NCBI GenBank assembly: GCA_963921935.1
Contig: OY998179.1
Span: forward strand, 57,518,222 to 57,582,221
Origin: Galeruca laticollis
Taxonomy: Eukaryota > Arthropoda > Insecta > Coleoptera > Chrysomelidae
Length of the DNA stretch: 64,000 nt
Direction: 5' to 3'
The translations under genes were made by a program, and so were the position numbers. This document shows positions 21,499 to 32,740 of this stretch, in pieces; positions within the stretch are counted from its first letter, which is position 1, and every line of letters begins with the position of its first letter. The notes under the pieces were generated by a model. The model saw only the letters and a program-made list of their open reading frames with translations. It was not told where the DNA came from and ran no database searches.

Positions 21499-21965
21499 GG
21501 GTTTCCTTCAATTTACAGTTCGCTATATGAATTTTTTTCATCTTTTCAATCATACATTTGATTCAATGTTCATCACACAAATATGTTCTATTGTCATACA
21601 CTTGTTGTTTTATGGCACGCTGGCTTATTAGCCACCGTATTTTTAACGTCAAACTTGTCATCTGAATGGGAATTTCCATGATGTGAAATATAATTTTACA
21701 CCCTCTTAAAGGGTTTTTTAATGATATCATTGTAACAATGACTTAACTTCATACATTGTTTCGATTTTATTAGCTAGATGTTTTTTGACACCTGTTTTGG
21801 ATCTTTTTTATGACGTAAGTTCAACAATTGTTTTTTTCAAAATTTTACAAACATTGTAATTTTATAGGACAGCTTTGATAAAGGCCTAATGGCCGAAAGC
21901 GCTTAGCTGCATATTAATAAACATATACACACTGAGTACTCGTCGTTTACATTCACTCAATTTAC
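21499..21965 (-). repeat. Right inverted arm of PLE-3 with hammerhead-like motif
   Basis: Plus strand 21870-21909 folds as stem I CAGCU/AGCUG, core UUGAUAA, stem II GGCC/GGCC, GAAA and GCGCUU. This is a hammerhead layout with C3-to-U and G8-to-A changes and one extra base before stem II. Confidence 0.88.
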
Positions 21966-22724
21966 CTTTAAGAACAATTAATATAATAATTTGCTAGCTA
22001 GAACAACGCTAGACCATTTTATTTATAATTTGTGTTAAGGTTAAAGTCGAATGTCAAATAAAAATATAACTAAATACAATAACCAACTGTACACTAAAAA
22101 TTACTAAAACAGTGTTCAAAGAGCTTCATTGTGACTCTCTAAACAATATTATAATAAAGTCTCTTTTATACGCGAATTATATAAAATTCTTTGTGAACCT
22201 GCAACACAGGCTTATCATACCACGCGTTCTACCGACGCTGAAATAAATTCTGTGACAAATATCCAAAGTAGCGAGGTAAACTCACACTCACAAAACCATA
22301 CAAGTTTTATTGTGTCTCCATTTAGGTTTAATAATTTTAATATTTCGACTAATATAATTATAAATATAAAAATGATTAATAAAAAAAATAAAAGTTGTTT
22401 CTCTCCACTTTATAAAAATACACGGTCGACGGAAAAGTATTGTAACCAACTCTTACATTAAAATGCGTTTAATTATCTCGATCATTAATCGCCTTCATTA
22501 ATGTACTTGTTGGTTAAATAACTATTGAGCTATGATTTATTATGACTTTCGACGTGGTCTGACTCAAGAGCAGTGCATCAATCAACTGTGTTGGCGATTA
22601 AAATCCCCCAGGGCCTGACCCCCTATATCTTTATTGAAAAATGATGTAACTCAATTCTCTATTAATTACAATCTAGAATAACACAAACATATGAAATTTT
22701 TTACAATTTATATATTTAGTCAAA
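21966..22724. other. No gene recognised
   Basis: AT-rich spacer between PLE-3 and the piggyBac element. The 69-residue ORF at 22252-22461 has no recognisable motif and a low-complexity Asn/Ile composition. Confidence 0.55.
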
Positions 22725-22849
22725 TTAAGGGATGCCTAAATATTCATACGCTAGGCTTTAGTGAAACGTTATTTATTGGATACTATTCATCATGATTTAC
22801 ATAAGATAACTACAAACTAGCAATTATAAAAAATGCTCATGGAGTATGA

Positions 22850-24586
22850 GAAAGTCTGAAACAATCCGATGTTACATTTACTGCAAATGAAGGTGACACA
22901 CTTATGACATCTTGCACAACGCCGCTGTGTGGATTTTTCATCGGTCAGTGTTCAAGCCTATCGTATTTTACATCATTCAAAACATTTGATGTTCTTTGAG
23001 GCATCAGGATACGAGGCTTTGGAGTTGCCAACAAAGGAATTACAATTTGACGGATGAAATCTACTTGTTTCATTCGTGGTTGTAGATTTCGGAACAAAAT
23101 CCAAGCATTGACGATAGATGCATTGATACAAAAGCGAATAATTGGCCAATACCATTTTCGGCTTCTAATATTTATTCGATGTCTACCGCGCCATTGATCA
23201 AATAAATCTACACCACGCATTCCATTATTGTTCTCTTGAATCAATGATGGCTGTAAAACTTCTACCTTCTGTTTTCGAACTTGACTGTAACGTTTGCAAA
23301 CAGTGGTTTTATTGAACAATTCGTCACATCTGTTGGTAGCTAATGTAACTTGACTGTTATCGTGCCAACGGATCAAAGTTATTTTTGTTGAATTATCTGT
23401 TAGACCATATACAGAACCCCGGGGATGCTTTTTCAGGTCTTTCAAAGGAGCATTTTCAATGCGATCAGTTCGAATGGTTCCTGTGACTATAATATTCTCA
23501 CGCTTCATATCTTCCAGCAAAGACAAAGAGTTGAAATAATTATTTAAGAAAATTTCGCTTCCTTCAGGGACGAAGTCTGATACCAGTCTTTTTGTAATAG
23601 AGCTCCCAAGAGGCACTCCTGGATTCTTCTCAGTTTTTTCTTCGTAAAGTTCAAATTTTATACAATAATCATTTGAGTTATTCAAACACCAGAATTTGAA
23701 CCCAAATCGTATGGGTTTTCCTCTGATAAATTGTTTGAAATGGTGACGACCATAGTACGCTTCATCCAAACACCACACTAAAGGTAAAGGATCAGCAAAT
23801 TCCTGAAATTTTGAAGACATATGATTCAATATTGGTCTTACTCTCCTGCATTTGTCTTCAGGATCTGTGGTATTATTGTCACTGAAATGAAGGTATTTCA
23901 GTATTTGCAGAAATCTATCGCGAGACATAGCACTAGAAACAGCTGTGTTGAAAATATACGCCGATGTTTCCCAATACATTCTCCTGTTTGGTTGTTTCAC
24001 GTACCTCGACAGAAGAAAAATAGCCAAAAACTATTAAAATTCTTCCGGAGTAACTCTAAAAGCCTCATTTCCGTCCTTGTAGTTTGCGTATTTTTGTGAT
24101 TCGGAACATATGTGTTCCACAAACTCCAATGGCCAGAATAATTTTAATTTGAAAAAGTCGATAGGCCCACCTCCAGATGCCATCATTTCCTCTACTACAT
24201 TAGGCTGACTTTGAACTGAGTATGCTCTTCCTTTTCTTCTTGAAACTGAATCGGATGCCAAGAACGTTTAGGCTTTTCAACCTTCAGTTTTTTTACGTTT
24301 TGGCTCTTTCCTCGCTTTTGCTGACGTTTCTATTGCTATTTCTTTTCTTTCATTCCCACGAGTGAGAATTTCAATTTGAGAACACTCACCCAGTAGTCCA
24401 GGACCTAGCAAATGTACACTGTTACTATTCACTATATTTCCTTCCTCGGCAACCTCATCTACATATGTATCTGCATCTATTTCTGGAGGAAACAGAATTA
24501 TATCTATAGACTCCGCTTCGGCTAATTCCTCTTCATTGTCTGATTCTTCTAAGCATGCAAATAACTCTTCAGTCGTCAATTTTTTC
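22850..24586 (-). pseudogene. piggyBac transposase main exon
   Basis: DDE transposase of the piggyBac family (cut and paste at TTAA). It starts KKLTTEELFACLEESDNEEE after a 3' splice site and has an acidic N-terminal region with FPPEIDADTYVDE. MMASGGGPIDFFKLKLFWPL and FVEHICSESQKYANYKDGNE follow, then RFLQILKYLHFSDNN, PLPLVWCLDEAYYGRHHFKQ (D-E), FLNNYFNSLSLLEDM (usually DNYFTS; the Asp is Asn here) and NNGMRGVDLFDQWRGRHRIN. The Cys-rich tail CARCHKCVTFICSKC is in another frame. Frameshifts lie near 22945, 24034 (one extra T) and 24200-24280. Confidence 0.92.
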
Positions 24587-24671
24587 CTGAAAGTAATAAG
24601 AAAAATAATACTGGAATCTACAAAGCGTTATCTCATAAACACTGATTTTCATTTTTGTGGTCATGAATGCC

Positions 24672-24692
24672 CAGCGTATGAATATTCATACG
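24672..24692. repeat. Palindromic piggyBac terminal-type motif
   Basis: CGTATGAATATTCATACG is a perfect 18-bp palindrome embedded in the inverted counterpart of the left end. It lies inside the putative intron of the transposase gene. Confidence 0.75.
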
Positions 24693-24841
24693 ACCTAATT
24701 GACCGTTATATAATATCGTTCCCTCAAAGCCTACCTCTACACAGCCCATCAATTACCATAATTAGAGTCCTACTAAATACAGAGTAACGAAAAATTATAC
24801 TAAAACTGAAACACTCGTTCCAATATTATATCTCAACTTAC

Positions 24842-24903
24842 CTTGCCTCCCATTTTGAGAAATTTCTCTTGCCACGCACATTGGTATTTGATGTAGAGGC
24901 CAT
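24842..24903 (-). CDS. Candidate first coding exon spliced to the piggyBac transposase
   Basis: 62 bases with an ATG at 24903 encode MASTSNTNVRGKRNFSKWEA plus two bases of the next codon. They are followed on the minus strand by GTAAGTTGAG (5' splice site, GT at 24841-24840). The 3' splice site is TTTCAG ending at 24587. Joining gives an in-frame Arg codon and then KKLTTEELF, so frame and splice signals agree. The main exon has no in-frame ATG before its conserved part. The exon lies outside the proposed right terminus of the transposon. No transcript evidence. Confidence 0.5.
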
Positions 24904-26200
24904 GTTTATAACACACCGATCCAAATTATCTGACAGAATGACGAACTAACCACATAGCAACGACATTTTTCATAGAATTTTATTGTGAAATCGAAGCATG
25001 TTTAAGCATTAATATAATTAGCATATATAAGATTTTGCACGGACATTTGGCATTTGTTGATAGATGACAAAAAAGACCAATCGGCGGGTTGGTTGTTCCA
25101 AAATGAAGGAAAGCCAATAAAAAATTTTTTAAGCAACAAGAAGCAAATGGTGTCGTTACTTAACGAAAACCGCACATTTGGCAATTATGTCTATCGAAAA
25201 TCAAAAGATTATTGATCATTTTGCATCACACACATCGAAACAAGTGACTATTTGGACACAGAAAATATTGACACCCATAAAACCTGCGATAACACCGATT
25301 TTCATTGCCCGAAAAACTGGTTGAGGCATCCAAAATATATGTTTTAGAGCTATCATCTTCTGACTGAACGAAGTGCTTTAGAGGGTGGTTCAATCGCATG
25401 CAAAAGGCGAGTAGTTTGAAGAGCAATGAAAATCGTTTGATAAAATGTGTATCAATCAAACTATTTAGTAATCAACTTATATGAAAGGCCGATAAAGTAC
25501 ATTAGTTCTGTTATTAATTGCTGCATTCATACAAAAAATGTACGAGTATGTGAAAAAATATATCATTGTACCCATATACGTATCTGCAACCTCTTCTACC
25601 ATGGGTATATCTTCTATCTTGGTTACTGTGTAATTCTGTCCTAATTTTCTCGGGATATCTACTATTTCCGCATTTTCATGTCTTTTTGCATGATTCAATT
25701 TCCGATATAAGTATTCTATTCATACTTCATTGCAACTATACTCAGTGACATTACAAGTGTTCCAGCCAGAAGGAATAATTTCTTGATTTTTTGGCAACAT
25801 CATGACCATATTTAGAGCAGACTGTGATAACAATCTTAACGTTTTATCTTTGACCATGTTTACAAAAACAAATTTTTTCTTTTAATTTTTTTAAGAAACC
25901 TTTTTACGAAAGCCCAATAATGGCGTCAAATATTTAGTGTAGCAATGTAATCGTATATTCCCTTTAAGTTAAGTTGCGGAGTTAAACTCTGAAATGTATT
26001 AATATTTTTGTATCCCTTTCGATTTTTTAAGGACAAAACTAAATTCTATGAAAAAATAACAAAAAAAAGAAAATTTATAACAATGAATAAAACGATTCTT
26101 TAAAAATAAATATTTGTTTGTCATTACTATATAAGTATATAAGTAATATGAAAAATATATTAAACTTTATAAATTTTCTTCTTCCAAAAATTCTATTAAT
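24904..26200. other. No gene recognised
   Basis: AT-rich. ORFs at 25226-25459 and 25477-25698 (minus) show no family I can name. The second contains KLGQNYTVTKIEDIPMVEEV, which looks protein-like and could be an exon or repeat fragment, but nothing around it confirms this. Confidence 0.4.
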
Positions 26201-26299
26201 CATTCTCCCATACCATCTGCTTCACTATCACTATCGTCTTGTAAATCAATAATAAATTTATTTCCCCCATTAATATGGACTTGCCCAATATTCTTATAT

Positions 26300-27444
26300 T
26301 TATCTACAATTTTGATTACTTTTTTAATCTCTGTTGTAATAGTGCCCAAAGTAACTCATTGGGATTGAAAATATAAAAATAAGGAGGAAGTCTCACTATA
26401 GAGTGTCCATTTTTTTCAGAAATACTCTCTAGGGCGCATAATTTCTTAAATTTCTTTGTCTGTAAAACTTCAATCAGTTGTTGTTTTGTATAAGAATATT
26501 CAATGTACAAATTATTATCCATTAAAATAATTTTTAGTTCGGTCTTCTTGCTTTTATTTGGTATTTTATTGAGCTGTCGTGAATGATAAGAAGCGTTGTC
26601 AAGAGCTACAACATTATTTGGCTCTATGTTTGGGATCAATGTGAATTCTAACCATGTTCTTATGATAGTCAACATTGCGGTCTTCCATTTTCTTTCCACA
26701 TATTTTTAAGGCATTTGGAACCCATCCTTCATTTCCACCGCAATCACAATAATAAGTCTGGATCCTTTGTTTGCATGTATTGTTGGCATACAAATGTTTG
26801 ACCCATCAGTCTATCCTTTATTAAGTGTGTCGTGTGTATCATTCCAAGTTTCGTCCAAATAGACAATTGGCCGGTTTTCTTCTCTATACTTAGTTACTTG
26901 TTCTAAGTATGTATACCGCATATCCACTATTCTTCTGCTTTGCATGACTGTTTAACGTTTATTAATCGTTTTGAATTTGAATCCCAACTTTTTAATACAG
27001 TTTTCTTACAGCCATTTACATTACTGCCGACATTTGTCAATTTATTTCTTATTATTTCAATCGTAGGTAACTCATTACTTTGTAATGGTCATACATGGTG
27101 GTTTTTAATAAGTTTATTACAGACACATCTAAAGATTTGACCAATCCCTCATTACATCGCTTCTTGCGTTCATAAGGCCCATTCTTGGCTATTTTAAGTA
27201 CAGTTGACAGGTGAACTTCTGTTAAATCAGATACTGCTTGCATTAATTCTGTTTCTTCATAGAAGCCAAACTTTCCCCATAGATTCCTATACACATTGAA
27301 ACATATTTCCTGTGCTTCCATGTTTAAATGTCGTCGAATCCTGTTTTCACTTCCATCACCATTGTTTAAATTTCGTCGTTGTAACACACAATATTTTGCA
27401 CCGAACTCGATATTTCCCAAGGACGCCACATTGTAAATATTCAA
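26300..27444 (-). pseudogene. IS630/Tc1-mariner-superfamily transposase remnant
   Basis: Minus strand. It opens with a helix-turn-helix-like part (27052-27444: AVSDLTEVHLSTVLKIAKNG). RPIVYLDETWNDTHDTLNKG (first Asp, L-D-E-T) and RLIIVIAVEMKDGF follow in other frames. Then come IPNIEPNNVVALDNASYHSR (second Asp, L-D-N-A-S-Y-H-S) and IVRLPPYFYIFNPNELLWAL (N-x-x-E). The order and motifs fit DDE_3-type transposases with the L-P-P-Y...N-P-x-E-L-x-W ending. At least three frameshifts or stops. Terminal repeats were not found. Confidence 0.82.
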
Positions 27445-28660
27445 TTTTTATCTAAAAATATAATTGCTTCCAAATTCCTCAGAAAATACTACACTCTTTG
27501 TAGATGTCAGACTACTACCTAAAAAGTGAATACATCTGCTCGTATAAAAAACGCACTCTCAAAAATATTAGTTATAGTTCCGTCAATGATGTGAAAAATA
27601 AGTTATTTGAAATTTATATTTCTAATTCTTCTTAATAAAACGAGATATAAGGTAGTGTTAATTATCTGGTGTTATGTTTAAGATGTTTTTAAATATAAAT
27701 AGGTTAATATTGTTTAAAGCAATGTATTTTGTTCTATACATTAACGCTAAGTATCTTAAAAAGTAGGATGGCGCTACATAATTGCGGGTTAAAAATAATC
27801 GTTAGACAATCGATACATGTATTCAATAATTATAAAATTATTAAATACATTTTAACGATTATTAGTTAAAATTATAATATTAACTGAATTTATCGTCTAC
27901 TGAGCATTTTAAATTATAATATTGACTGGACTATGACGATATCTTCGTATTCCAGTCAAACGAAAAGTCGACAGCTTAAAGTTCGCACTATATCTTTTAC
28001 GCCAACTATACCGGGTTGTCAGATAAGAGTGCAAAGTGAAGTGATGTATCTCAGAAACTATTCGTCGTAGAGTCTTACGGTGAAAAAATATATAACTAAA
28101 GTGCCCAAAAAACAGTGGAAAATATTTTAAGATGGTCGTCAGAGGGCGTAACCACCATATTAAACTTTTAAAGTAATTTTTCACTAAAATCCACCTAGTA
28201 AATGTACCAAAAAACATGTTCCTTAAAGCTCAGCTTTATTAGAGTAATTTTTGTTCATTTATCACTTTTAGACGTATCTATTGAAATAAAGTGGTGGGGG
28301 ATGGCTCAATGTTTTTTTTAAATAATCAACTGTAACTCTTAAACGATTCAACGGATTTTAACAAACTTAGTCCCGTTGCAAAAAGCATTTATTGTTCCAT
28401 CAAACTCATGTTACCTGTGATATGTCTAATTCTTAGTGATGCACCTAGAGCGCGTTTTTTGATATAATCGCTGAAAATTGTAGAATTCTTTAAAAAATTA
28501 ACTGCAATGATATGACTTTTTTTCATAAAAATGTGTGAAATGACACCTAAATTGTTGTGATTGAAGCCGCTCATGTGCGGACATTACAGCAACTTCAATT
28601 TCTGCTTTTGGCAGGCTACGAATGGCCTCTTGTATTCGTAGTTTCACGTCGTCTTGGTGG
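27445..28660. other. No gene recognised
   Basis: AT-rich, non-coding. The stretch 27950-28600 has the texture of dispersed non-coding repeats but could not be matched to another locus in this window. Confidence 0.5.
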
Positions 28661-28699
28661 AATTAGATTAGATTAGATTTTAACGGGGTTACAGTGCAC

Positions 28700-29700
28700 T
28701 GAAACCAAATGTTAATTGTGCCCCCTATCAGAGCTGTTCTCGCTATTACTACAGCTCGCCTTCCAGTTTCAAGGTTCTAATGAACTCAAGTGTTTGGGAC
28801 GGCTTCAACGAGGTTAGGTCCACACTCTTACAAGTTTCTTGTCCGAAGCATTTCTTGCGTTGGCTTACAATGGCGAGGCATTCCAGCACTAGGTGATCCG
28901 GAGTTTCATCCTCCTCCCCACAGGATCTATACTCGTCAATCTCCTAAGGCGGCAGTGTCCTGTAAGAAAGCCCGTGAGGAGATGTAGCTTATCTTTACTG
29001 AGGTCCAAATATTTTTTGGATCTAGCAGTGTCAAAGTTCCACAGGAACTTTTTGGAATGTTCCAACCCGGGAAGGCACCGCCAGAGTGCTTCTTATCCGA
29101 AACTCTTTCTTGTAGGAGCATTTTGCTATACCACAGAAAGGCTCCGGGCCATCAAAGGGCATTTGCGCTCCTTTCTTGGCAAGTGTATTGGCCTCTTCAT
29201 TTCCCGTGATTCCCGAGTGGCCAGGAACCCAGACTAAAGAGACCCTGCTATTCTTGCCTAATTCATCAAGTTTTTTTCGGCACTCCCATGCCAACTTTGA
29301 GTCAATGACATGGGAGCTCAATGCTTTGATAGCTGCTTGACTATCAGAATGGATCGATATGTCACATTTCTGGTAGTTTATTTCTAGGTTCATTTCCACG
29401 CATCTTTCGATCGCAAGTACTTCTGCCTGAAAGACGCTCGGGAAGGAGCCTAATGATAATGAGTATTTGGTGCCAGGCCTATATACTCCAGCGCCTGCTC
29501 CAATGGTGGTTTTGGAACCATCCGTATACCATTTAATGGTGTTTTATTTGAGAGGTTGGGTGGTGTATTCGCTTTCCCAGTCTCTCCTCGTATTTAGCAT
29601 CGTGGTGAAATTCTTTTCGATGCTTACTTTCCTGATCATTTCGTCACTGGGAAGATTCGCTAATGAAATGTATCTTGTCAGAGAGGACCAAGCTCCTTGA
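28700..29700 (-). pseudogene. LINE-B RNase H and C-terminal zinc segment
   Basis: RNase H type I: IKWYTDGSKTTIGAGAGVY (first Asp), FQAEVLAIERCVEMN (Glu), ISIHSDSQAAIKALSS (second Asp) and VSLVWVPGHSGITGNEEANT (G-H-x-G and E/D region). All catalytic positions are visible, but a TAA breaks the frame ahead of TDGSK (near 29540). It is followed by GEEDETPDHLVLECLA, part of a C-terminal Cys/His motif, in another frame. Role in an intact element: degradation of template RNA during integration. Confidence 0.88.
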
Positions 29701-29712
29701 TTTTTAATACTC

Positions 29713-30880
29713 TCATCGTCTGAACCTTCCTCTAAGAATTGCCTCTTGGGCAGATCTTTCTATCACCAGATGTAGAGGTGTGAGATCTGTAATGATCTCA
29801 AGTGTCCTAGTTGGACACGTTTTCATAGCTCCAGTGATGCACACACAGGCAAGACTTTGAACATTGTCGAGGGTCTTCCTCGTGCTATACTGACTTGCTT
29901 TTATGTGCCAAACTATTGCCCCATACGTAATTGCCAGTCTCACAATCATGGCGTACATCCATCGCAGTATTTTTGGGTTACAACCCCACCTCTTAACAGC
30001 TAGATTTCTGCACGCCATCAAAGCTCTTATTGCTTTACTAGCAGTTATTTCAACATGCTTATTCCACAGAAGCTTACTGTCTAGGCTTATCCCTAGATAT
30101 TTAACCTCTGATTTCCATTCTATGATTTCCCCGTTTATGGATATGGGTTTCATGGCTGGAAGTGTTCTTTTCCGAGCAAATGGAATTACTATGGTCTTGC
30201 TTGGGTTAATGTTTAGCCCCACTGACAAGCACCATTGCTCAATGATTCTGAGGCCCTTTTGTAATAAATCACACAAGGTGCTCTCGAACTTGCCTCTGAC
30301 TATCAAACAATGTCATCGGCGTAGCCCATACATTCATCTACTACGAGGCTCCATAGAAGGGGAGATATCACTCCCCCTTGAGGTGTCCCCCGAGTGTTTT
30401 TAACTGAGGTGGTTTGATTCCCCACCTGTGTCTCAGCTATCCTCGTTGTCAACAACTCATACATCCATTTTACTATGGTTTCATTCACTCCTCGCTTTTT
30501 TAGTGCTTCTTTGACAGACACATGAGTTGTGTTGTCAAAGGCCCCTGATATATCCAGGAATGCGCACATTGCGATTTCTTTGTTGTTCAGAGTTCTCTGG
30601 ATGACTTCGGTCAGCTGATACAGAGCCGTCTCAGTTGATCGACTCGCTCTGTAGGCATGCTGACATTTATGAAGTGGTATATTCTCCAGATTCTCTGTTC
30701 TTATGTAGTTATCCACTACTTTCTCCATCGATTTGAGTAGAAACGATGTTAGACCGATGGGTCTAAAAGATCGGGGATTAGTCCCATCTTTTTTTTCTAT
30801 TTTTGGTGTGAAGGTTACCCTTGCCCTTCTCCATTTTCTAGGTATTAGACCCACTGCTAGACTGCTTCTTGTGGAATTTG
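29713..30880 (-). pseudogene. LINE-B reverse transcriptase
   Basis: RT from motif 1 onward: RKWRRARVTFTPKIEKKDGT, PRSFRPIGLTSFLLKSMEKV, KCQHAYRASRSTETALYQL, AMCAFLDISGAFDNTTHVSV, NTRGTPQGGVISPLLWSLV and GYADDIVMIV (YADD). The thumb region INPSKTIVIPFARK and VKYLGISLDSKLLWNKHVE follows. The expected first catalytic motif F-L-D-I-x-G-A-F-D is present. Two overlapping ORFs meet at the YADD motif (30303-30306), so a frameshift sits there. Confidence 0.92.
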
Positions 30881-31161
30881 GTAAACAATATCTTCTAACC
30901 GACCCCATAGATAGAAGTCCAAACAAGTGATGTCTGGGGATCGAAGTCGCCACGGAAATAGACTTCCTCGTCCAATCCACCTCTGGTCATATCTTCGATC
31001 TTCGAAAGAGGTGTCACAAGCACGAATCGACCACCTCCTTTTGTCGATGCCTGGAGGTGTGCATGACTGCATTCAGCTACGGGGTTGCCAAACACATTAT
31101 ACATGTTAATAAAATGTCTTGCAAATCTCATTACCAAAAAATCCCAATGGCACAAGGCCAA
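30880..31161 (-). pseudogene. Tc1/mariner-type transposase C-terminal fragment, copy 1
   Basis: Minus-strand frame with DQRWIGRGSLFPWRLRSPDI then TCLDFYLWGRLEDIVYQ. This matches the W-I-G-R-G-x..W-P-P-R-S-P-D-L-T-P-L-D-F-F-L-W-G motif near the third catalytic residue of a common insect mariner-type transposase. Only this end is preserved. The other long ORF over the same bases is out of frame with the motif. Confidence 0.72.
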
Positions 31162-31229
31162 TTGGACAGGCTTATTTCAGGTAACGTTTTTGTATCACAT
31201 CAAAAACAAAGGAATACACATTTTGTGAG

Positions 31230-31411
31230 GGAGCGAAGACGGGCAGTAACTTCAGTGGACTGTATAATTGTTGGGGAGGTGGTTGTTGACATCTAAACAT
31301 AAACTATCCTGCCTCTGCTGACCACGAAAGGGTAAACTAACTACTACGATGTCAACAACCACCTCCCCAACAATTATACAGTCCACTGAAGTTATTGCCC
31401 GTCTTCGCTCC
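31230..31411. repeat. Hairpin with 64-bp arms, copy 1
   Basis: Left arm 31230-31293 and right arm 31348-31411 are reverse complements with one mismatch, around a 54-bp spacer. Both arms carry GTGGACTGTATAATTGTTGG or its complement. An identical hairpin recurs 625 bp downstream (31855-32036). Confidence 0.95.
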
Positions 31412-31481
31412 CCGACATGAGCTCCCCACCTCTAAACTGTTACCCTTGCCCTTCTCCATTTTCTAGGTATTAGACCCACTG

Positions 31482-31786
31482 CTAGACTGCTTCTTGTGGA
31501 ATTAGGTAAACAATATCTTCTAACCGACCCCATAGATAGAAGTCCAAACAAGTGATGTCTGGGGATCGAAGTCGCCACGGAAATAGACTTCCTCGTCCAA
31601 TCCACCTCTGGTCATATCTTCGATCTTCGAAAGAGGTGTCACAAGCACGAATCGACCACCTCCTTTTGTCGATGCCTGGAGGTGTGCATGACTGCATTCA
31701 GCTACGGGGTTGCCAAACACATTATACATGTTAATAAAATGTCTTGCAAATCTCATTACCAAAAAATCCCAATGGCACAAGGCCAA
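31482..31786 (-). pseudogene. Tc1/mariner-type transposase C-terminal fragment, copy 2
   Basis: Second copy from the 625-bp duplication, differing from copy 1 by a single residue (IVYLIPQEAV instead of IVYQIPQEAV). Confidence 0.72.
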
Positions 31787-32065
31787 TTGGACAGGCTTAT
31801 TTCAGGTAACGTTTTTGTATCACATCAAAAACAAAGGAATACACATTTTGTGGGGGAGCGAAGACGGGCAGTAACTTCAGTGGACTGTATAATTGTTGGG
31901 GAGGTGGTTGTTGACATCTAAACATAAACTATCCTGCCTCTGCTGACCACGAAAGGGTAAACTAACTACTACGATGTCAACAACCACCTCCCCAACAATT
32001 ATACAGTCCACTGAAGTTATTGCCCGTCTTCGCTCCCCGACATGAGCTCCCCACCTCTAAACTGT

Positions 32066-32740
32066 CTTCCCAAGTGATAATTGTAAACATCAGCAGATAT
32101 AGTCCTCCTCGCCTTACATATCATTGCACAGCTAAACCGATCCTAATTGGGAAAAATGATATCCAGGATATCACCATTGGGCTAATAATATCTAAGCTTC
32201 AATATTTGTAATATCATATCTTCTTCCTTTTTCTACCAACATACATCAAGCTAATCAAAAGGTAGGTCACTTCTTGGTCTAGCCAAAAACAACTATCAAA
32301 CATCAGGCAGGCATCAAATGAAATGTAACTTCTGTCATTCTGACGATGACATTTAATATCGAAACAACTGTCAACCTTCTAGAACTTTCAACACATTTAT
32401 TTTGGAAAATTTTCTTAAATACATGTTTGCATGTACGTTTTAGAAAAAAGTGTTATATACAAAAGTTATAGAACGTGGAACGTGTTAAGGTCTATCAAAT
32501 ATCTCAGTAACTTTTTTGCGTCAGATCAAAAACAAAGGAAATAACATCTTTTTTCAAATTTTTCAAATTTTTCAATTTTGACAGGCGTCTATTTGTTTCT
32601 ACTGGGCCGATTTGGCCCGTTGACGAACTCGTAGAAGATTCTGGCACAATCGATTTTTGTAGCGAGTTTGGTTTCGATCCGTCAAAAAATGCGCCCTCTA
32701 TCGTACTTACTAATTCCGTTATAACACAAACATAAGGGTG
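32066..32740. other. No gene recognised; repeat debris
   Basis: 32490-32545 repeats the phrase ATCAAAAACAAAGGAA found in the 625-bp unit, and 32305-32340 holds the inverted GACAGAAGTTACATTTCAT phrase of 6030-6075. Both suggest fragments of dispersed repeats. Confidence 0.5.

Larger units (their letters stand above)
18223..21965 (-). mobile_element. Penelope-like element PLE-3
   Basis: Minus-strand PLE with RT (from about 21498 down), GIY-YIG endonuclease and a long 3' region carrying a stem-loop array. It is bounded by inverted arms at 18256-18749 and 21499-21965. The outermost 3' sequence (18223-18255) recurs, inverted, beyond the right arm of PLE-4 at 54891-54933, so the family's true end extends past the arm. 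RT is cut where the right arm starts. Confidence 0.9.
22729..24692 (-). mobile_element. piggyBac-type DNA transposon remnant
   Basis: A piggyBac transposase lies between inverted motifs AATATTCATACGCTAGGC (left, about 22740-22757) and the complement of AATATTCATACGCTGGGC (right, about 24670-24687). TTAA (22725-22728), the piggyBac target, sits directly outside the left end. The right flank reads TAAT, so the duplication is decayed or the right end is misplaced. See the first-exon entry, which lies outside this right end. Confidence 0.78.
28663..30880 (-). mobile_element. I-group LINE with RNase H, 5'-truncated (LINE-B)
   Basis: Minus-strand LINE covering RT (from about 30880 down), RNase H and a C-terminal Cys/His segment. 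It ends at 28663-28680 in a tandem ATTAG-type tail (plus strand TTAGATTAGATTAGATT), as expected for a LINE 3' end. 5' truncation joins it to a mariner-type fragment near 30880-30900. The RNase H domain places it in the I superfamily. Confidence 0.88.
30816..32065. repeat. 625-bp tandem duplication
   Basis: 30816-31440 and 31441-32065 are nearly identical; encoded peptides differ by about one residue. Each unit contains the last 65 bp of the LINE-B RT end, a mariner-type transposase fragment and a 64-bp-arm hairpin. Because the unit includes the LINE/mariner junction, the duplication is younger than that junction. Confidence 0.97.
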
